Below are positions 20,961-32,115 of a stretch of 64,000 nucleotides of DNA, one piece after another (position 1 is the stretch's first letter; every line of letters begins with the position of its first letter). Position numbers and translations under genes: made by a program. This DNA comes from Dicyema japonicum (Eukaryota; Dicyemida; Rhombozoa; Dicyemidae), in contig RDEW01000020.1 of assembly GCA_011109175.1 (NCBI GenBank), positions 433,273-497,272 on the forward strand, given 5' to 3'. The notes below the pieces were generated by a model that was given only the letters and a program-made list of their open reading frames with translations, did no database searches and had not been told where the DNA came from.

Positions 20961-23900
20961 TTACAAAAGACAGCTCTGTATCGAACAAAAAATCTATATG
21001 AAGAACGAGGCTATCCTGTTATCAAAACACAGAGGATTCTGGAGTCACTTATATCTGACATGTTAAGAACAAAGAAACTTCTACTCTGAAGAAAATGAGA
21101 ATTTTAAAAGTGCTCTCAAAAACACTTAGAGACCAAACTGGTAACGATTTATGAACAATTTATCCGACCCACAATGACGTTTACAAGTCCTTCGTGGGCA
21201 ATGCAGATTTCACGATCCTCCTCATTGAAACTATCCACACTCGAAGAGACGGCAATAAGGTTAATTGGACCAAAGCACAAAATCCAGCCCATTGAAAATT
21301 TCTTAATCGAATTACAACGGAAACTCTTAAAGGAGGCTAGTTTACCGAGCTTCTTTCTATTCCATACACTATCGAAATATCTACATTCATACAGAAAATT
21401 TGAGCCGATGCCATGTCCAATGAGAAGAGCTGTTCAGGATTCTCAAACCCGCCGGACTCGTCCTCCCCCTTGTCGGTCTTATTATTGAGGTATACCATTC
21501 AGGCATAAAGAGTCTGGATGGGGAAAAGCAAATGGTTCTTTTTGGTGTATTATTACACTGAGCGCCACCACAAAAGGTGAACCACATGACACCACGAGAC
21601 AAACTCATCCGGTCTTGGATCACTTAGTTAGTTGAAAACTTTTATTTCTTTCTCTGACCCAGTGATCTTGGGGGTAATAATAATTAAATAAATTGGAAAT
21701 TAAATAACATTTGTTAAAATTCAAAATTCCACGTTTAATTGTCTTTGTTGTTAGGCATATGATGATTTGTAAGCAAGCCAGTCATGATTCTGACAATTTG
21801 ATGATTTGCTTCCTGATGCCACTCAATCGTAGTAGATGTCATCCATATTCTAGTATCCTTTAAGTATGACTCACCTTTTATTTTATATTGCATCCTTACT
21901 CAATTGGTGTGCATAGTACCCACATTTTAAAGAATATCTCGATTTGGTGCCTTAACATAATTCAGTCTGGAAATATTGGATCTTAATTTCCTTTCCTTAA
22001 TTCGCTCACGACTTCTTTTATAATTAAATTTTGTTAAAAGATCAAGGATCGATTAGTTAAGGTAAAAACTCCGTGGACGGACATCTTGAACTATTGTCCG
22101 TTATGGGCTTCTAGTTTTTAGTTGTTTGACAATGATGTCGTAGTGGTTGCCTTTGTTTTAGTTTGGGTAGAAGTGATTGAAGAGTCATAGATTGGGGATT
22201 ATGGCATGTGATTCTGTGGTGGTTACTGGATTGAGAATATGTCCCTTAACCACAATCCACTTGCTTAGGCCAAAAGTATGTGAAATTGTCTATGGTAATT
22301 ACATTATTCCATCGCTGCTGTCCCAGGTCAACCATGACTCTCATTATGTTTGGCTGAATAATCGTTAATTACTATTCTTTATTCGATTTTTAGTCATTGA
22401 GGATTTGTTTGGGGAGCTATAAGTCGTAGATGAGAGAATGTAACATTTCTTTTATGGCCCAAGTGGCGGTTTGATAATATGTATTTCCGGGGGAATTACA
22501 ATATGATCCACAGGATAGCAGTTTTCGCAAAAGACATCTTTTTGATATCACGTTGACACTCATTACTCTGCCTTTTCATGACACTCATTCTTGGAAGTAA
22601 ACCAACCAATGTACGGATAATGTTGGTTTTAATATTCGGAAGTTTATATTCTGTCATGTCCTCTAGAGAATTCCGTTACGTGCAATAGTTAGTAAACCTC
22701 CACCAAGTTTTCAAAAATGTCTACACTACCAAGGGGGATTTAAGTGTTAGGTTTCCATATGATGTCTTTTGCGATTTCTCTCTATTCAAAGATCTTGTTC
22801 TTGACTTCATTGATATTAGATGGGCAATTGTCAATGACCCCGGTTTATATTCACCATCCCCACTTGCTGGTCCATTTGATTTAGAGGATATAGAAATTGC
22901 GACTCTTTCCAACCAAGTGATTTATAATTTGCATCCATCTTTTCACACATCTTTGCAAAAAGTTTAGACTTTAAAAAACTGTGTGAATAATCTTATCTAA
23001 AGATATCCCGCCATGCTGCTATGAAAAAAATTCTGATGCGTGCTCTTGAAGCTGCAGCCTTCCCGGCAGTACTGGAGCCCGTGGGATTGAATCACGGAGA
23101 CAGGAAAAGACCGGATAGGTTAACTTTCCGTTCATTGAGGGAAAATCGGGAAAATCGCTCGTTAAATAGCTTAACTGTTTTTTACTTTAATAAACTAAAT
23201 GGTTATCGGCGACATAAGAAAAATGGTTAACGGCGACATCCCAAAATATGCCAGAGAATTGCTCTTCTCTGCAAGGCTACTTGCTTTCAAAAAACCCAAC
23301 GGAGGAATCCGCCCCATTGCGGTCGGGAACTATTTTAGAAGACTTGCAGCAAAAGTAGCATCGACCATGGTGAGCAGACAACTCAGAGAGGAGTTCTTTC
23401 CTAAACAAATGGGTGTTAGTATCCAGAACGGATGTGAGGTTGCGGTTCATGCAGCAAGGCGTTTCTTCACACAGAAAAATATTTCAAATGAATGCATTGG
23501 AATCAAGTTGGACATAACGAATGCCTTTAATTCTCTCAGAAGAGACGAAATTATGAAAACGTGTTGGAAGAGGGCTCCAAAGCTTTTCCCTCTTGTCAAT
23601 CTATCCTATGGGGAAGATACGTCTTTGGTTTTTGAAAATGAAATTATTAAATCAAAAACGGGTGTACAACAAGGAGATCCGCTCGGACCTCTATTATTTG
23701 CCTTGACCATTGATGAGGTTGTGAGCTCAATTGATGCTCAGCTAAATCTCTGGTACCTCGATGATGCCACAATTGGAGGATTGTTCAAAGAAACATACAA
23801 TTCATTACGTAAAGCGTTACCCGCTTTAAAACATTTGGGCTTGGACATCAATGTTAACAAATCAGAGCTAATAAATGTCTCATATCCATACACCGACTTC

Positions 23901-24267
23901 CTCTCTATCAAGGAGTCTTTTGAAGAACTGCTTCCTGGCCAGTTGATAAATTATATTTCCTCGGATGCCCACTCAGCGAAGAAGAACTCAAGAACCATCT
24001 ACTTTCCAAAAATGAAGAATTAACACGCCTTGCGAAAAGATTGTCATGTTTCGACTCTCACACATCTTTCTTTCTAATGAGAAACAACATCGGACTACCC
24101 AAGCTTTTATATCTACTCCGATGTTCACCCTGCTACGAACAATATGACATTCTACTTTCAATGGACAAGTCTCTCAAGCAAACAGTCGAGTCAATAATTA
24201 ACGTCCGCTTTGACGAACTTGGTTGGAAACAATGCAAGCTTCCCTCTGGATTTGGGGGTGTCGGAAT
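20961..24267 (+). repeat. 3.3-kb direct duplication, copy 2 (parental context)
   Basis: Same content as 11488-14793. On the left the J2 LINE that started at 18415 reads straight into the segment (LFTTYKRQLCIEQK). On the right the R2-like reading continues past the boundary as GGVGMRSAQEVAYPTYLSSL, which is the expected family sequence. This copy therefore sits in the original context. Its possible cellular-gene portion has lost one G at about 22493 after duplication. Confidence 0.9.
22434..22965 (+). pseudogene. Possible captured cellular-gene fragment, frameshifted duplicate
   Basis: Counterpart of 12959-13491. The terminal stretch (DLSVRF...FHTSLQKV and stop) is intact, but five Gs instead of six at about 22489-22493 shift the HLFDITLTLITLPF exon out of frame relative to its start. 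See copy 1 for the description. Confidence 0.35.
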
Positions 24268-25335
24268 GAGATCGGCGCAGGAGGTTGCGTACCCGACATA
24301 CCTATCATCTCTCTCAAGCTGCAGTCATTTGACACGGCAAGTCATTCATAACACAATTTTTGTTAGGATACCATTGATGTTAATTTGTAATATGACTAGA
24401 TATGATCCAGGATTTTCCTCGACATCTCCACAGGAAAGGAGTAGGATTCAACACCATCCGCGCGTCCATGGTTCCGAGATAAGGAGTTTGTGACTATTTT
24501 CCAACACTTCTAGTGAGCGATGCCACCACGTAGGCGAGTCACACGGCATGAAATTCATTTTTCATATATAAATATTATATATGCCAAGTTAAAACAATTT
24601 TGGATTTGGAAATTTGTGCTCGCGACTTGTTGAGTGTAGAATAATCAAATAGAAAAAATCAGATAATGCAGAAAACTACAAAAAATGCAACAAAGACTAG
24701 ACGTTTGCCAGGAGCACCGATGCCGATGCGGGAAAACAGTCGATGTGAAAGGATTGCACCCGCTGTCCTGCAGAAGAAGCGCCGGAAGGAAACCACGTCA
24801 TGCTGCTCTGAAGGCTTCAGGCTTCCCAGCACAGCTTGAACCAGTGGGTCTTGATCGAGGAGATAGGAAGAGACCTGACGGGATGACCCTTTTCCCCTTC
24901 ACGTCTGGAAGATCTTTGGTCTGGGACGCAACTTGCATAGACACGTTCTCAAGCACGAACATTTTTAAATCGGTTCAGACACCTGGAGCAGCTGCTTCGA
25001 CCGCAGAAAACCTAAAAATCAAGAAATATTCTTGCCTCGGGGATCGCTACCGATTTACTCCTGTTGCGACCGAATCATCGGGAGCCGTTGGTCCAATGAC
25101 GGCTGAATTCTTGCAAGAACTCGGAGGATTGCTTGCCAGAAAGAAAAGGGATCAACGAGAAGGGCTATGGCTAAGACAAAAGATTGGAATAGCCATACTC
25201 CGAGGGAACTCGTTCGCAATCCACGCAGCAGGCTTCCTCAACTGATATTTGTTTAATTGTTAAAAAAAATTTAATGTAAAATAAATACAAAATAAATTGA
25301 TTTAAAAAAAATAAAAATAAACTAAATACGTGATA
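23007..25335 (+). mobile_element. R2-annotated LINE with RT and complete C-terminal zinc finger plus endonuclease
   Basis: RT motifs are as in copy 1 (ITNAFNSLRRD 23510, GVQQGDPLGPLLF 23665, LWYLDDATIGG 23750). The reading continues SAQEVAYPTYLSSLSSCSHL to about 24340, where a 340-bp J2 segment replaces part of the protein. It resumes at 24690 with RLDVCQEHRCRCGKTVDVKG, giving a CxC...HxLxC knuckle. The endonuclease follows: GLDRGDRKRPDGMTLFPF, LVWDATCIDTFSS, VATESSGAVGPMTAEFL and IGIAILRGNSFAIHAA, ending at a stop at 25243-25245. The frame 24685-25245 is fully open. An A-rich 3' region runs to about 25335. This is the best copy for the 3' domain. Confidence 0.85.
24354..24694 (+). repeat. 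J2 5' segment (leader, 2A) inserted in an R2-like element
   Basis: Almost identical to 8979-9308, with few changes (for example TAT for TCT in AGATATGATCC and a 4-6 bp insertion near 24645). Read on the minus strand it carries the J2 leader start (24549) and the 2A-like sequence GDVEENPGS (about 24441-24403). It interrupts the R2-like protein between its RT/thumb and zinc-finger regions and is the derived copy. Confidence 0.8.
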
Positions 25336-25599
25336 TTAATTAACTATTGGATATTAATGGATATTTAAAAGCAGTGACGAGTGAATATTTCAGATTATAA
25401 GCATTTGTATGCTTAAAACCAATAGTTGAAGAGACTGTAATAGAATCGTGGGCTATATCATGCATATTCTCATCGGAATCTAAAAACAAGGAAAAAAAGC
25501 AGTGAAATATTATTTTCAAAACAATTAAGTTCATTCCCACAGGAAGAAGAGAGACAACGGTTCTAATCCATCATTCATTCCATGCGACAGAGGTAACTT

Positions 25600-25915
25600 A
25601 TCACCTCAACCTTACTATTATTATCACCCAAGACCAACTGAGCACTTATTATTATTACCCCGAGAACATCAATAGTTAATTTAATTACTAAATTAATTAA
25701 GTGATCGCGAAGGCCTCAATCAGATTTCTCATTTCCTCGTGCGCCTTCTGGGATCCAACGCAACTTCTCTGTTGGCGGGGTGGTTTCGGGAATAGAAATT
25801 GGAGAGGGGTGATGTGTACCCCTCATAAGAAACATCGTGGCTGTGATGTTTACATGATCGAAAAACAGAGTATCCGGCCTTCTCAACGTGCGAAGGTGCC
25901 TCTTGTTGTCACGTA
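25600..25915 (-). mobile_element. LINE 3' end with VGT/SRxxHR C-terminus
   Basis: The minus reading ends SCVGSQKAHEEMRNLIEAFA then IT and a stop (25780-25700), close to RACVGTREEHRERMRILAER at 50345-50440. The tail follows as TTCTCGGGGTAATAATAATAA (25665-25645). Related 3' ends occur at 41270-41480 and 42160-42300. 5' truncated. Confidence 0.55.
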
Positions 25916-25919
25916 AGTC

Positions 25920-26990
25920 GAGTGAGCAGATGACTTATATGACAATCACGTCTCACAAAATTTGATCTCCGTGCTTTAACTTGCCAGCAACTCGATGACA
26001 TTTTTTTCAACGAAAATACTTATAAAAAGTGTATGTTTTCTAAGTGATTAATTTCATTTTTGACATTGATTGACATTGAAGAATCATGTCTGCTGCTTGA
26101 TCGTGCCCGGAACTAGCGACTATAATGCAAATCCTTCATAGTCACTTCTAGCTTCGCATGGCAGAGTCAACGGCAGGACAGTCTGGGTTTGTTATTGGTA
26201 TTATCAGATAAAATGTATCAACACAAGAGACATCCCATAAAGATTACCTCCTTCCATCTACAAACTTAAAACTGTTAGTATCTACCAATATTGGATCTCA
26301 CTAACCTTCCCAGTTTTACATCCATCCATCATAAGAACACAACTGACTATTGACCTTGTACCTCCCAAAATGGAGATACCATAATGTTGGAGGATAGCAA
26401 TAATTGAAAATGGTGTGTGATTGATGTGTCATTGAAAAATCACTCTGAACCAACTCAAAGACTGTTTGATTGTGACTACCTTTACTATTTCGGTACTCAA
26501 TTCAGATGATCGACAGAAGCTACAGCCATATAAAAGCAGTGCAAGTAATAATTATGTAGAAAATTGATAATTAAGGGTCAAACAACAATAAACTACTTAT
26601 GATTATAATTGCCCACACATATAATTTATGGCCATCTTTCAAAACATCAACCAATAATACGGGGTTTACCGATGTAAATGAGACATGCGTCGAACAAAAT
26701 GAGACATACACCAATCTAAAATAGACGTACTCAGTTTTATTGTAATTTAACATAATTTAATTATAAGCGGCCTCGATTAATCGTTCTATTAAATTAAATT
26801 TAATTAATACTAATTTTAATTTTTAATTAAAAACAATAAAATTTTTCACATAAAAATAAAATAAAAAATCACCACAAAATTAATGTCGAATCTGAATATT
26901 TTTAGTTCCCACAAAACTAACATTTTTAGTTCACAGAGGAAAGAACTTATCTTTGGGAGATAAAAAACAAGGTTTGGAGCCAAAACTAAA
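25920..26990. other. Intergenic, AT-rich; possible unassigned exons
   Basis: No TE motif recognised. Two plus-strand open stretches (about 26215-26390, including VSIYQYWISLTFPVLHPS; and about 26430-26510, SEPTQRLFDCDYLYYF) could be exons of an interrupted gene, but no consistent splice chain could be built. From 26750 the sequence is nearly pure A/T. Confidence 0.3.
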
Positions 26991-26999
26991 TTAAGACGA

Positions 27000-28663
27000 G
27001 GAAATTACCCGAGAGTTCACGTGCGCAGTCTCGTTGGGCTCAAAGGTACACAAAAGCGCCGTGAAGGAAGACTGTGATGGAAATCCCCTCTGGAATGAAT
27101 TCATGGCGCTGTATTTCGTAGAATTGGAATTTTAGGTCAATCGATGATGATTCGAAGGATTGTTTCAAAGTCGCGATCGCAGAAAACGGGAAAAGGTTCG
27201 CCAGTCTGAGTTTACCCATCAAAAACGTCGGATTTGATGAGCCGGGTTACTTCGAGAACGAACAATTGGTCCCCGATAAAAAGTACCCGGCCGCCAGTGG
27301 AATGATTATGATTAAATATTGGATCGACCATGAAAAAAACGTTGATTCTTCCAATATTGAAAAACCCAGGTTTAGTCGAGGCTCAATCCTGAAAAAGAAG
27401 TCCTTCAAGAACAAGGTTGAGGATTTGCTGAGAATTAGTCGTTGGAGAAGACCAAATTAAGTGTGGATAAAAGCAAACCCCCAGTTGTGACCCTGATTGA
27501 TCCGGCGGTCATTCCTTCCAACAAATCAGTCACCATAAGCATTATTGGACGGTATTTAGGAGCATCCTCGACTGACGTTACTTCCGTGGACGTTTTTGGA
27601 CATTCCTGCTTGGGGTCACTCGTATATGAGAGTCCGTACAAGATTATGGTTCAGACTCCACCGACTCTAGTATTCTTGGCGTTGATTTAGGAGGAGGATC
27701 AAGTAGAAGGGGACATCATAGTCACCACAGAATCAGGCGGACAGGGGACATGTATTCCGCGTTTGAGGATTCAATCGAGCCAATCCAGTTGGGAGTCCTC
27801 TCTTGCTTCCGAGGCTGTTGTGAAGTGGAGGTCCGCCTCCCTCAGACATAAGGAATCCAAGGTTTCATATTCAGAATTATTTAAGTCAGATTGTAAGTGC
27901 TTCAAACACATGCTCACTAAAACTCTTAGAGGAAGTATTCTGCGAGGACCAAGTAGTGCTCCTTGTTATGAGTAGACTCAACCTGAAGACTTCATCAATG
28001 ACTCTCGTTTACAAGCCGAATCCTTTGAACAAGAAGATAATTTTTATGGTGTGTCGCTAAAAGTACTATATTTCGACAATATGCTAGCAAAAGCAAAATT
28101 TCACGGAGAGAGGCGATTATCTGGAGAACATGGAGAGATCTCTTTCCCTGTGTCTACTAAAGTATTTTACATAATTTCCTAGGCAAAGAAGGCTGAGGCC
28201 TATTACAATGAAAACACGGAAAATAGTTTTTTCCGTGCATCAGTCAAAGTACTATATTTTAGAAATTTTCAGAAAAAACAGAATTCGCTGGCCGATTACT
28301 ACCAAAATTGGCAAAGGAATATGGTTTGCGAGACTATAAAGGTAAATATAATGTAATATCCCAGGAAGAGCAAACCTACATGGAGGACAATGACAGAAAA
28401 ACTAACCCCGCACTTAAAGTATTGTAATTAGAAAATGCAGGAGACGCAAACAGAAAGCGATCCAATCACCGAAAATAATCTTAAAACACTACGGTCCCAG
28501 GTCGCCGAGTTAGAAGAGAAAAATAAAGGTCACTGTTAACTTCACCGTAGAATTGACGGCTGAAAGCCGGGATCTCCGCGACTACTTGAATGGTCTGGAG
28601 TCACATTACAACAAATTAATGGAAATTATAAGCCGAGAAAACAAAAATTTTAATATTTATTAA
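27000..28663 (+). CDS. Rab11-FIP-like protein: C2, Sec5-like TIG domain, coiled coil, FIP-type Rab-binding helix
   Basis: Introns of 21-25 nt restore one frame (27111-27135, 27670-27690, 28162-28182, 28249-28272, 28342-28364, 28419-28440, 28529-28550). Domains in order: a C2-like beta sandwich (RVHVRSLVGL, GNPLWNEFM, DDSKDCFKVAIAENG, GMIMIKYWID; 27015-27330); a basic linker; an IPT/TIG domain (PPVVTLIDPAVIPSNKSVTI, STDVTSVDVFGHSCL, GDIIVTTESGGQGT; 27478-27755) that resembles the TIG of exocyst Sec5; short charged helical exons; and a C-terminal coiled coil (TLRSQVAELEEKN then ELTAESRDLRDYLNGLESHY; 28460-28610) like the Rab11-binding helix of FIP proteins. The role would be recycling-endosome or exocyst tethering on membranes. 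The start codon is not fixed and one or two linker introns near 27440 and 27890-28080 are unresolved. Its stop lies 15 bp from the MRPS16 stop. Confidence 0.55.
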
Positions 28664-28678
28664 CCATGATAATAAAGT

Positions 28679-29035
28679 TTAAACCATTTGATCTGGGTCA
28701 CGTGACTTAAGTCTTGTATTTCTGGCCGCCTTCATGTATGTCCTCGGGTTGATAGGGAGGTAACCGCTCAAGCCTAAAATGGAAGATATCATGCTACCAA
28801 TCAGTTCTGAGAGCCTCTCACTGATTGAGGCGCCTTCTGCTAGCCAATAGTTGAAGCGATTTAGGTTGAGTCCCATGACGACTTGGTTTAGCTGATTTGG
28901 GAGTGGATCGTAGTAACCCAGTCTTTCGACTTCATCTGGCTTTGAAGATTTGTCTTTGGCGCTTACAACGTTTATTTGATAAAATGGACGATTCGCACAA
29001 CCACGAAGAACTAGACGGACTGCATACTTTGACAT
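28679..29035 (-). CDS. MRPS16: Mitochondrial small-subunit ribosomal protein bS16m
   Basis: The 118-codon frame reads VRLVLRGCANRPFYQINVV, then ERLGYYDPLPN, LNLNRFNYWLAEGASISERL and LGLSGYLPINPRTYMKAARN, matching human MRPS16 landmarks (RLALGGCTNRPFYRI, EQLGSYDPLPN, LNLDRIRHWIGCGA, GLAGFFPLHP). A 24-nt intron at 28774-28797 keeps the frame open when unspliced, but removing it gives the expected ELIGLSGYLP. Start ATG at 29033-29035 (MSKYAVRL). It works in the mitochondrial ribosome small subunit. It is convergent with the Rab11-FIP-like gene. An AATAAA for this strand (28656-28661) lies inside the neighbour's last codons. Confidence 0.88.
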   Translation of the reverse strand: MSKYAVRLVLRGCANRPFYQINVVSAKDKSSKPDEVERLGYYDPLPNQLNQVVMGLNLNRFNYWLAEGASISERLSELIGSMISSILGLSGYLPINPRTYMKAARNTRLKSRDPDQMV

Positions 29036-29109
29036 ATTTTATTTTTTATTTAAATATTTTATTTTTTATTTCTTCTAAAAGGAATAACTTTGTTTTCCTT
29101 CAGATCAAC

Positions 29110-29650
29110 CGTCCGTCTTCCCAGTCTCTTGTCTAAGTAAATAGAGGTGTTACGGACTTTTCACTGCTGGAAGCTAAGCGATTTGTCGAGAACCATTCGT
29201 CAAGACGGTCCAGATTTTCTTGCAATCTCGAAGTGGCGATCTGGGTGTCCTGATCACGTGATGCAATTATAATGTCGTCAGCATAAGTCAGCAATAATAT
29301 AATTTTCGATGTCCGGTGTGGGGAGGTCCGCCATTAATAGATTTAATAATACTGGAGACAAATGGGATCTTTGGGGAACACCACTAGAGAGATCTTGACT
29401 GACCAATGCAGACGCGTCCTCACCGATCACTAAGAAAGTTAGCTAACCAGAGCTTAAGCTTTACAGGGATCTTTTTTTGGTAAATTTTCCAAGTAAGAAT
29501 CCTCCTTGACACAGAGTCAAAAGTTTTGTGGACGTCAATGGAGCAAAGTACAGTCTTCATGTGGCCTGTGCAAGTAATCATATCGTATAAAGTTAGTCAA
29601 TGCAGATAAGTGGGTCAAAGTAGATTTTAATTTAAATCAATTGTTACAAG
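29110..29650 (-). mobile_element. J2-type LINE, RT fragment
   Basis: The minus reading gives CSIDVHKTFDSVSRRILTWK (29550-29490), KLWLANFLSDR, then LSPVLLN-like and ADDIIIASRDQDTQI near 29270-29230, and LDRLDEWFSTNRLAS at about 29180. Motif order matches J2 RT from the palm onward. Frames are mixed. It begins about 75 bp upstream of MRPS16. Confidence 0.65.
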
Positions 29651-29739
29651 TGTTTGCGCATGTCTCATTTATAGGGCAACAATAGAAATGTGAAGAAGAG
29701 GTTGACATTCTAAATTGTTTCTTTTGCTGGACATGCTGT

Positions 29740-30110
29740 CGTGAAAGTGCTTAATAATAATGCATCGGACAGTCAAAATCTATTTCCCGGGTTCTTCCGA
29801 ATGGTGTTCCCCAGGGATCCCCTTTGTCTCCTTAGTTATTCACTCTATTCATCTCCCAACGCCAGAAACCGAAAATAATATTCCTCTTATGCTGACGACA
29901 TTGTCATAGTTTCACGCGATTGGGACATCCAGGCTTCAACTTCAAGATTGCAACCTGAATTAAGGAAACAGCGACGTTATCTTCCTTAAAAGATAACAAA
30001 AGATTATTGGGGTCATTTTTTACATACCATGCCATTCTCGCTCCATGTTGAAAATGTGTAAAGAAGACCAACGTGCAGAATTCGAAAGTATTCATAGCCA
30101 ATACATGAAG
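29740..30110 (+). mobile_element. J2-type LINE, RT palm fragment
   Basis: The plus reading gives QSKSISRVLPNGVPQGSPLS (29770-29825), then TPETENNIPL and, after a frameshift, YADDIVIVSRDWDIQAS (29890-29940), and a thumb-like KIIGVIFYIPCHSRSMLKM. It is head-to-head with the fragment at 29110-29650, so the two are separate insertions or an inversion. Confidence 0.65.
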
Positions 30111-30117
30111 CCATGAA

Positions 30118-31088
30118 TTTCCTAATCACGTGCCCGTACGACTAGGAGCATCCAGTTATATGGACGATATGTGTTTTTGTTGGTTCGAGGGGCAAGTTGG
30201 ACCGTCTCAAGATCACGTGAGTAGTTAGTTTATTGTTACCGTGGTCTTTGGAGTTTTTCATCACGTCATCCCACCGAAATCAAATTGTACTTTTCATGTT
30301 TAATTGACGCTAAGCAAGAAACCACACAACCCACGTTATTTCAAAAGCAATAACCTTTTACGTTTCCGCAAAGAACCAGGAAACCATTTAGGGGAAAGAA
30401 TGTGAGAATAGTTTTATCAAAAATGGGACAGTGTCATTCAATATAATAATATTTTCATTCAAAATGAGAAATTTTCAGTTTCCGTTTAGGTTAGACACGG
30501 GTCACTTAAGAAAATTGATCTGAGCCTATGCAGATATATCTTGTTTCTCTTTGTTGGAGAGATGGTGACATGCTTCGTTTCTCTATTGGATAACAGTTGA
30601 GAAAAATGTCTATAAAAAGATACAAGAATATGTTTCACGTCGAGCTCCTCACATCACGGTAGAGGTATATAAGACCTGTTTGAAGAAGATTCTCTGTGTA
30701 CCTGGAGAAATATAACGTTTCTATATGATTTCTACAGGAGACCAAGATTACCAGGAGCCCCAACGAAAATTATGGAAAATATCGATTAATGTGTCTACCA
30801 AGTGATTCAAAATACTGTGGACTCAAGTTCCTTATCCATTTAAGATTGGCATCCACTTTGTTTTGCATGAGTGACAATATTTGTGTAATTTTAGTCTGAC
30901 CCCAAAATGATGCGAAAATTCCTTAATTTTGAGGTTTTCCTCAAAAATCTTCTTAATAAGCTTAATAAAAATGTGAAACAATTACGTTCTAAATTTTTAT
31001 TTTCCATTTATATCCTGGTTAATTGGGCTGTTTTCGTTGTCATGTTAAATAAATAAAAAATGTTGTTTTCTGGATTGTATTCATGATT
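30118..31088. other. Intergenic; LINE-tail-like debris only
   Basis: A word typical of LINE 3' ends in this window (GTTACCGTGGTCTTTGG, about 30235) is present with several ATCACGTGA-type words. No open frame or structured repeat is recognised in the rest, which is A/T-rich. Confidence 0.4.
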
Positions 31089-31089
31089 G

Positions 31090-31735
31090 GTTGATAGCTA
31101 ACCGTTTCTCAGTATCGACTCCAAAATCATCATGCACTCTATTCACCTCCGACCGGCGGTCCAAAGAAGCACCAGAAATCTTCATCGGACATACTCGGAT
31201 ACCTGTCACAAGAAACCCCTCAATCCTGGGAGTGACATACAACAGGCTGCTTGATTTTACCTACCATGCCAAACAAGTCATCACCAAAGGACTACAGAAT
31301 AAAGTAATCGGAACCATATACCGCCAGACAATCTGCTTATGCTGCGTGGAGATTCGCGTTATCCAAGAACTAAACTACTGCAAAGGAAAACAATACGTAT
31401 GCTGGGACCACAATGTGGAACAAAAATACCTCCCCTGCTGACGGAATCCACAAATCGTAGATGTGGTTCCCGATTTCTTCGTATTTGCGAGGAAGATGGG
31501 ACACCCAATAAGGCTCTCATTGCTCCACGCAAAAGAAAATCGGTTGGCTAAGAAATTTCAGTCCCCAATCAGCTTCCTCTGCAGGGATCAAAGAAGGCAT
31601 TTCCGTTCGACAGTGAGAACAATCGAGACAGGCTTCGGATGGCACGTTTGGTTGCGGGAACTGGGATGACTCAACTAGTTGACATTACTTTGGTCTTTTT
31701 TTCTCGGTGATCCCTGGGTTAATAAATAAATGTTG
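31090..31735 (+). mobile_element. J2-type LINE, 5'-truncated 3' part
   Basis: It begins in the RT thumb (SVSTPKSSCTLFTSDRRSKE, IPVTRNPSILGVTYNRLLDF; 31110-31260), continues with the C-terminal domain across a frameshift near 31340 and ends in the tail CTCGGTGATCCCTGGGTTAATAAATAAAT (31703-31731). The tail is the closest match in the window to the 3' end of the SINEs at 33172-33805. Confidence 0.75.
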
Positions 31736-31959
31736 TTTTCTACTGTCATACAGTTCAACTTCAAATGCCTTTTCAAAGCAATTTCGTATTTCAGATTTAT
31801 TTCCTCTCAGGTAATTTTTTGAACATGATATTGCATATTTTGATCCCTTAGCTATCGAGATACAGGATTTTATATTTTTTTCATCCAAGGAAGTCGTATT
31901 TTTTTGAAAAATATTATGTCGATGTTTGAATATTGGATACAAGTAGAAAAGTTTAAATA

Positions 31960-32115
31960 TACATCAGTAGTGCTATTTTCTTCTTCCCCACATTTCTTCG
32001 TTAATACGAGATTGCCAATTTTCAAAAATACTTTTTGTCATCAAAGCTCTATGTGAATCATCATATTGAATGCTAAGGGATTTTAGATTTACTCCTCTCA
32101 ATCTCTTGATGACTT
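31960..32115 (-). pseudogene. Tigger-type transposase fragment
   Basis: The minus reading gives RLRGVNLKSLSIQYDDSHRA then LMTKSIFENWQSRINEEM (32105-32000), the segment between the first and second catalytic Asp of the Tigger proteins (compare NAWMTRNIFMSWLTRINERF at about 3550). No TIR or other transposase block is visible nearby. Confidence 0.55.

Larger units (their letters stand above)
18415..21690 (+). mobile_element. J2-type LINE with intact 2A-like motif, otherwise decayed
   Basis: The leader ORF starts near 18423 (MSCGSPT), is interrupted by the small LINE insertion, resumes at 18799 (TSWHLEEKNHTSPIF) and, after a frameshift, enters the 2A-like motif. The endonuclease follows: IVQLNINGIKNKILELR (18920), DVIICGDFNAKHPLWL (19295-19350), YDTRSDHNPIFLEV (19540). 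RT follows: AISKANNSEAKGPDNIT (20185), NGVPQGSPP (20712), SYADDIILAF (20805). The thumb and C-terminus continue without a break through the duplication boundary at 20961 to the tail near 21670. Multiple frameshifts are present. The reading through 20961 marks this locus as the parent of the 3.3-kb duplication. Confidence 0.85.

Noticed and set aside
27478-27755. Calling the gene Sec5/EXOC2 from its TIG domain.
   Set aside because: The rest of the protein has an N-terminal C2 and a short coiled-coil C-terminus, and the gene is far too short for the exocyst helical rods.
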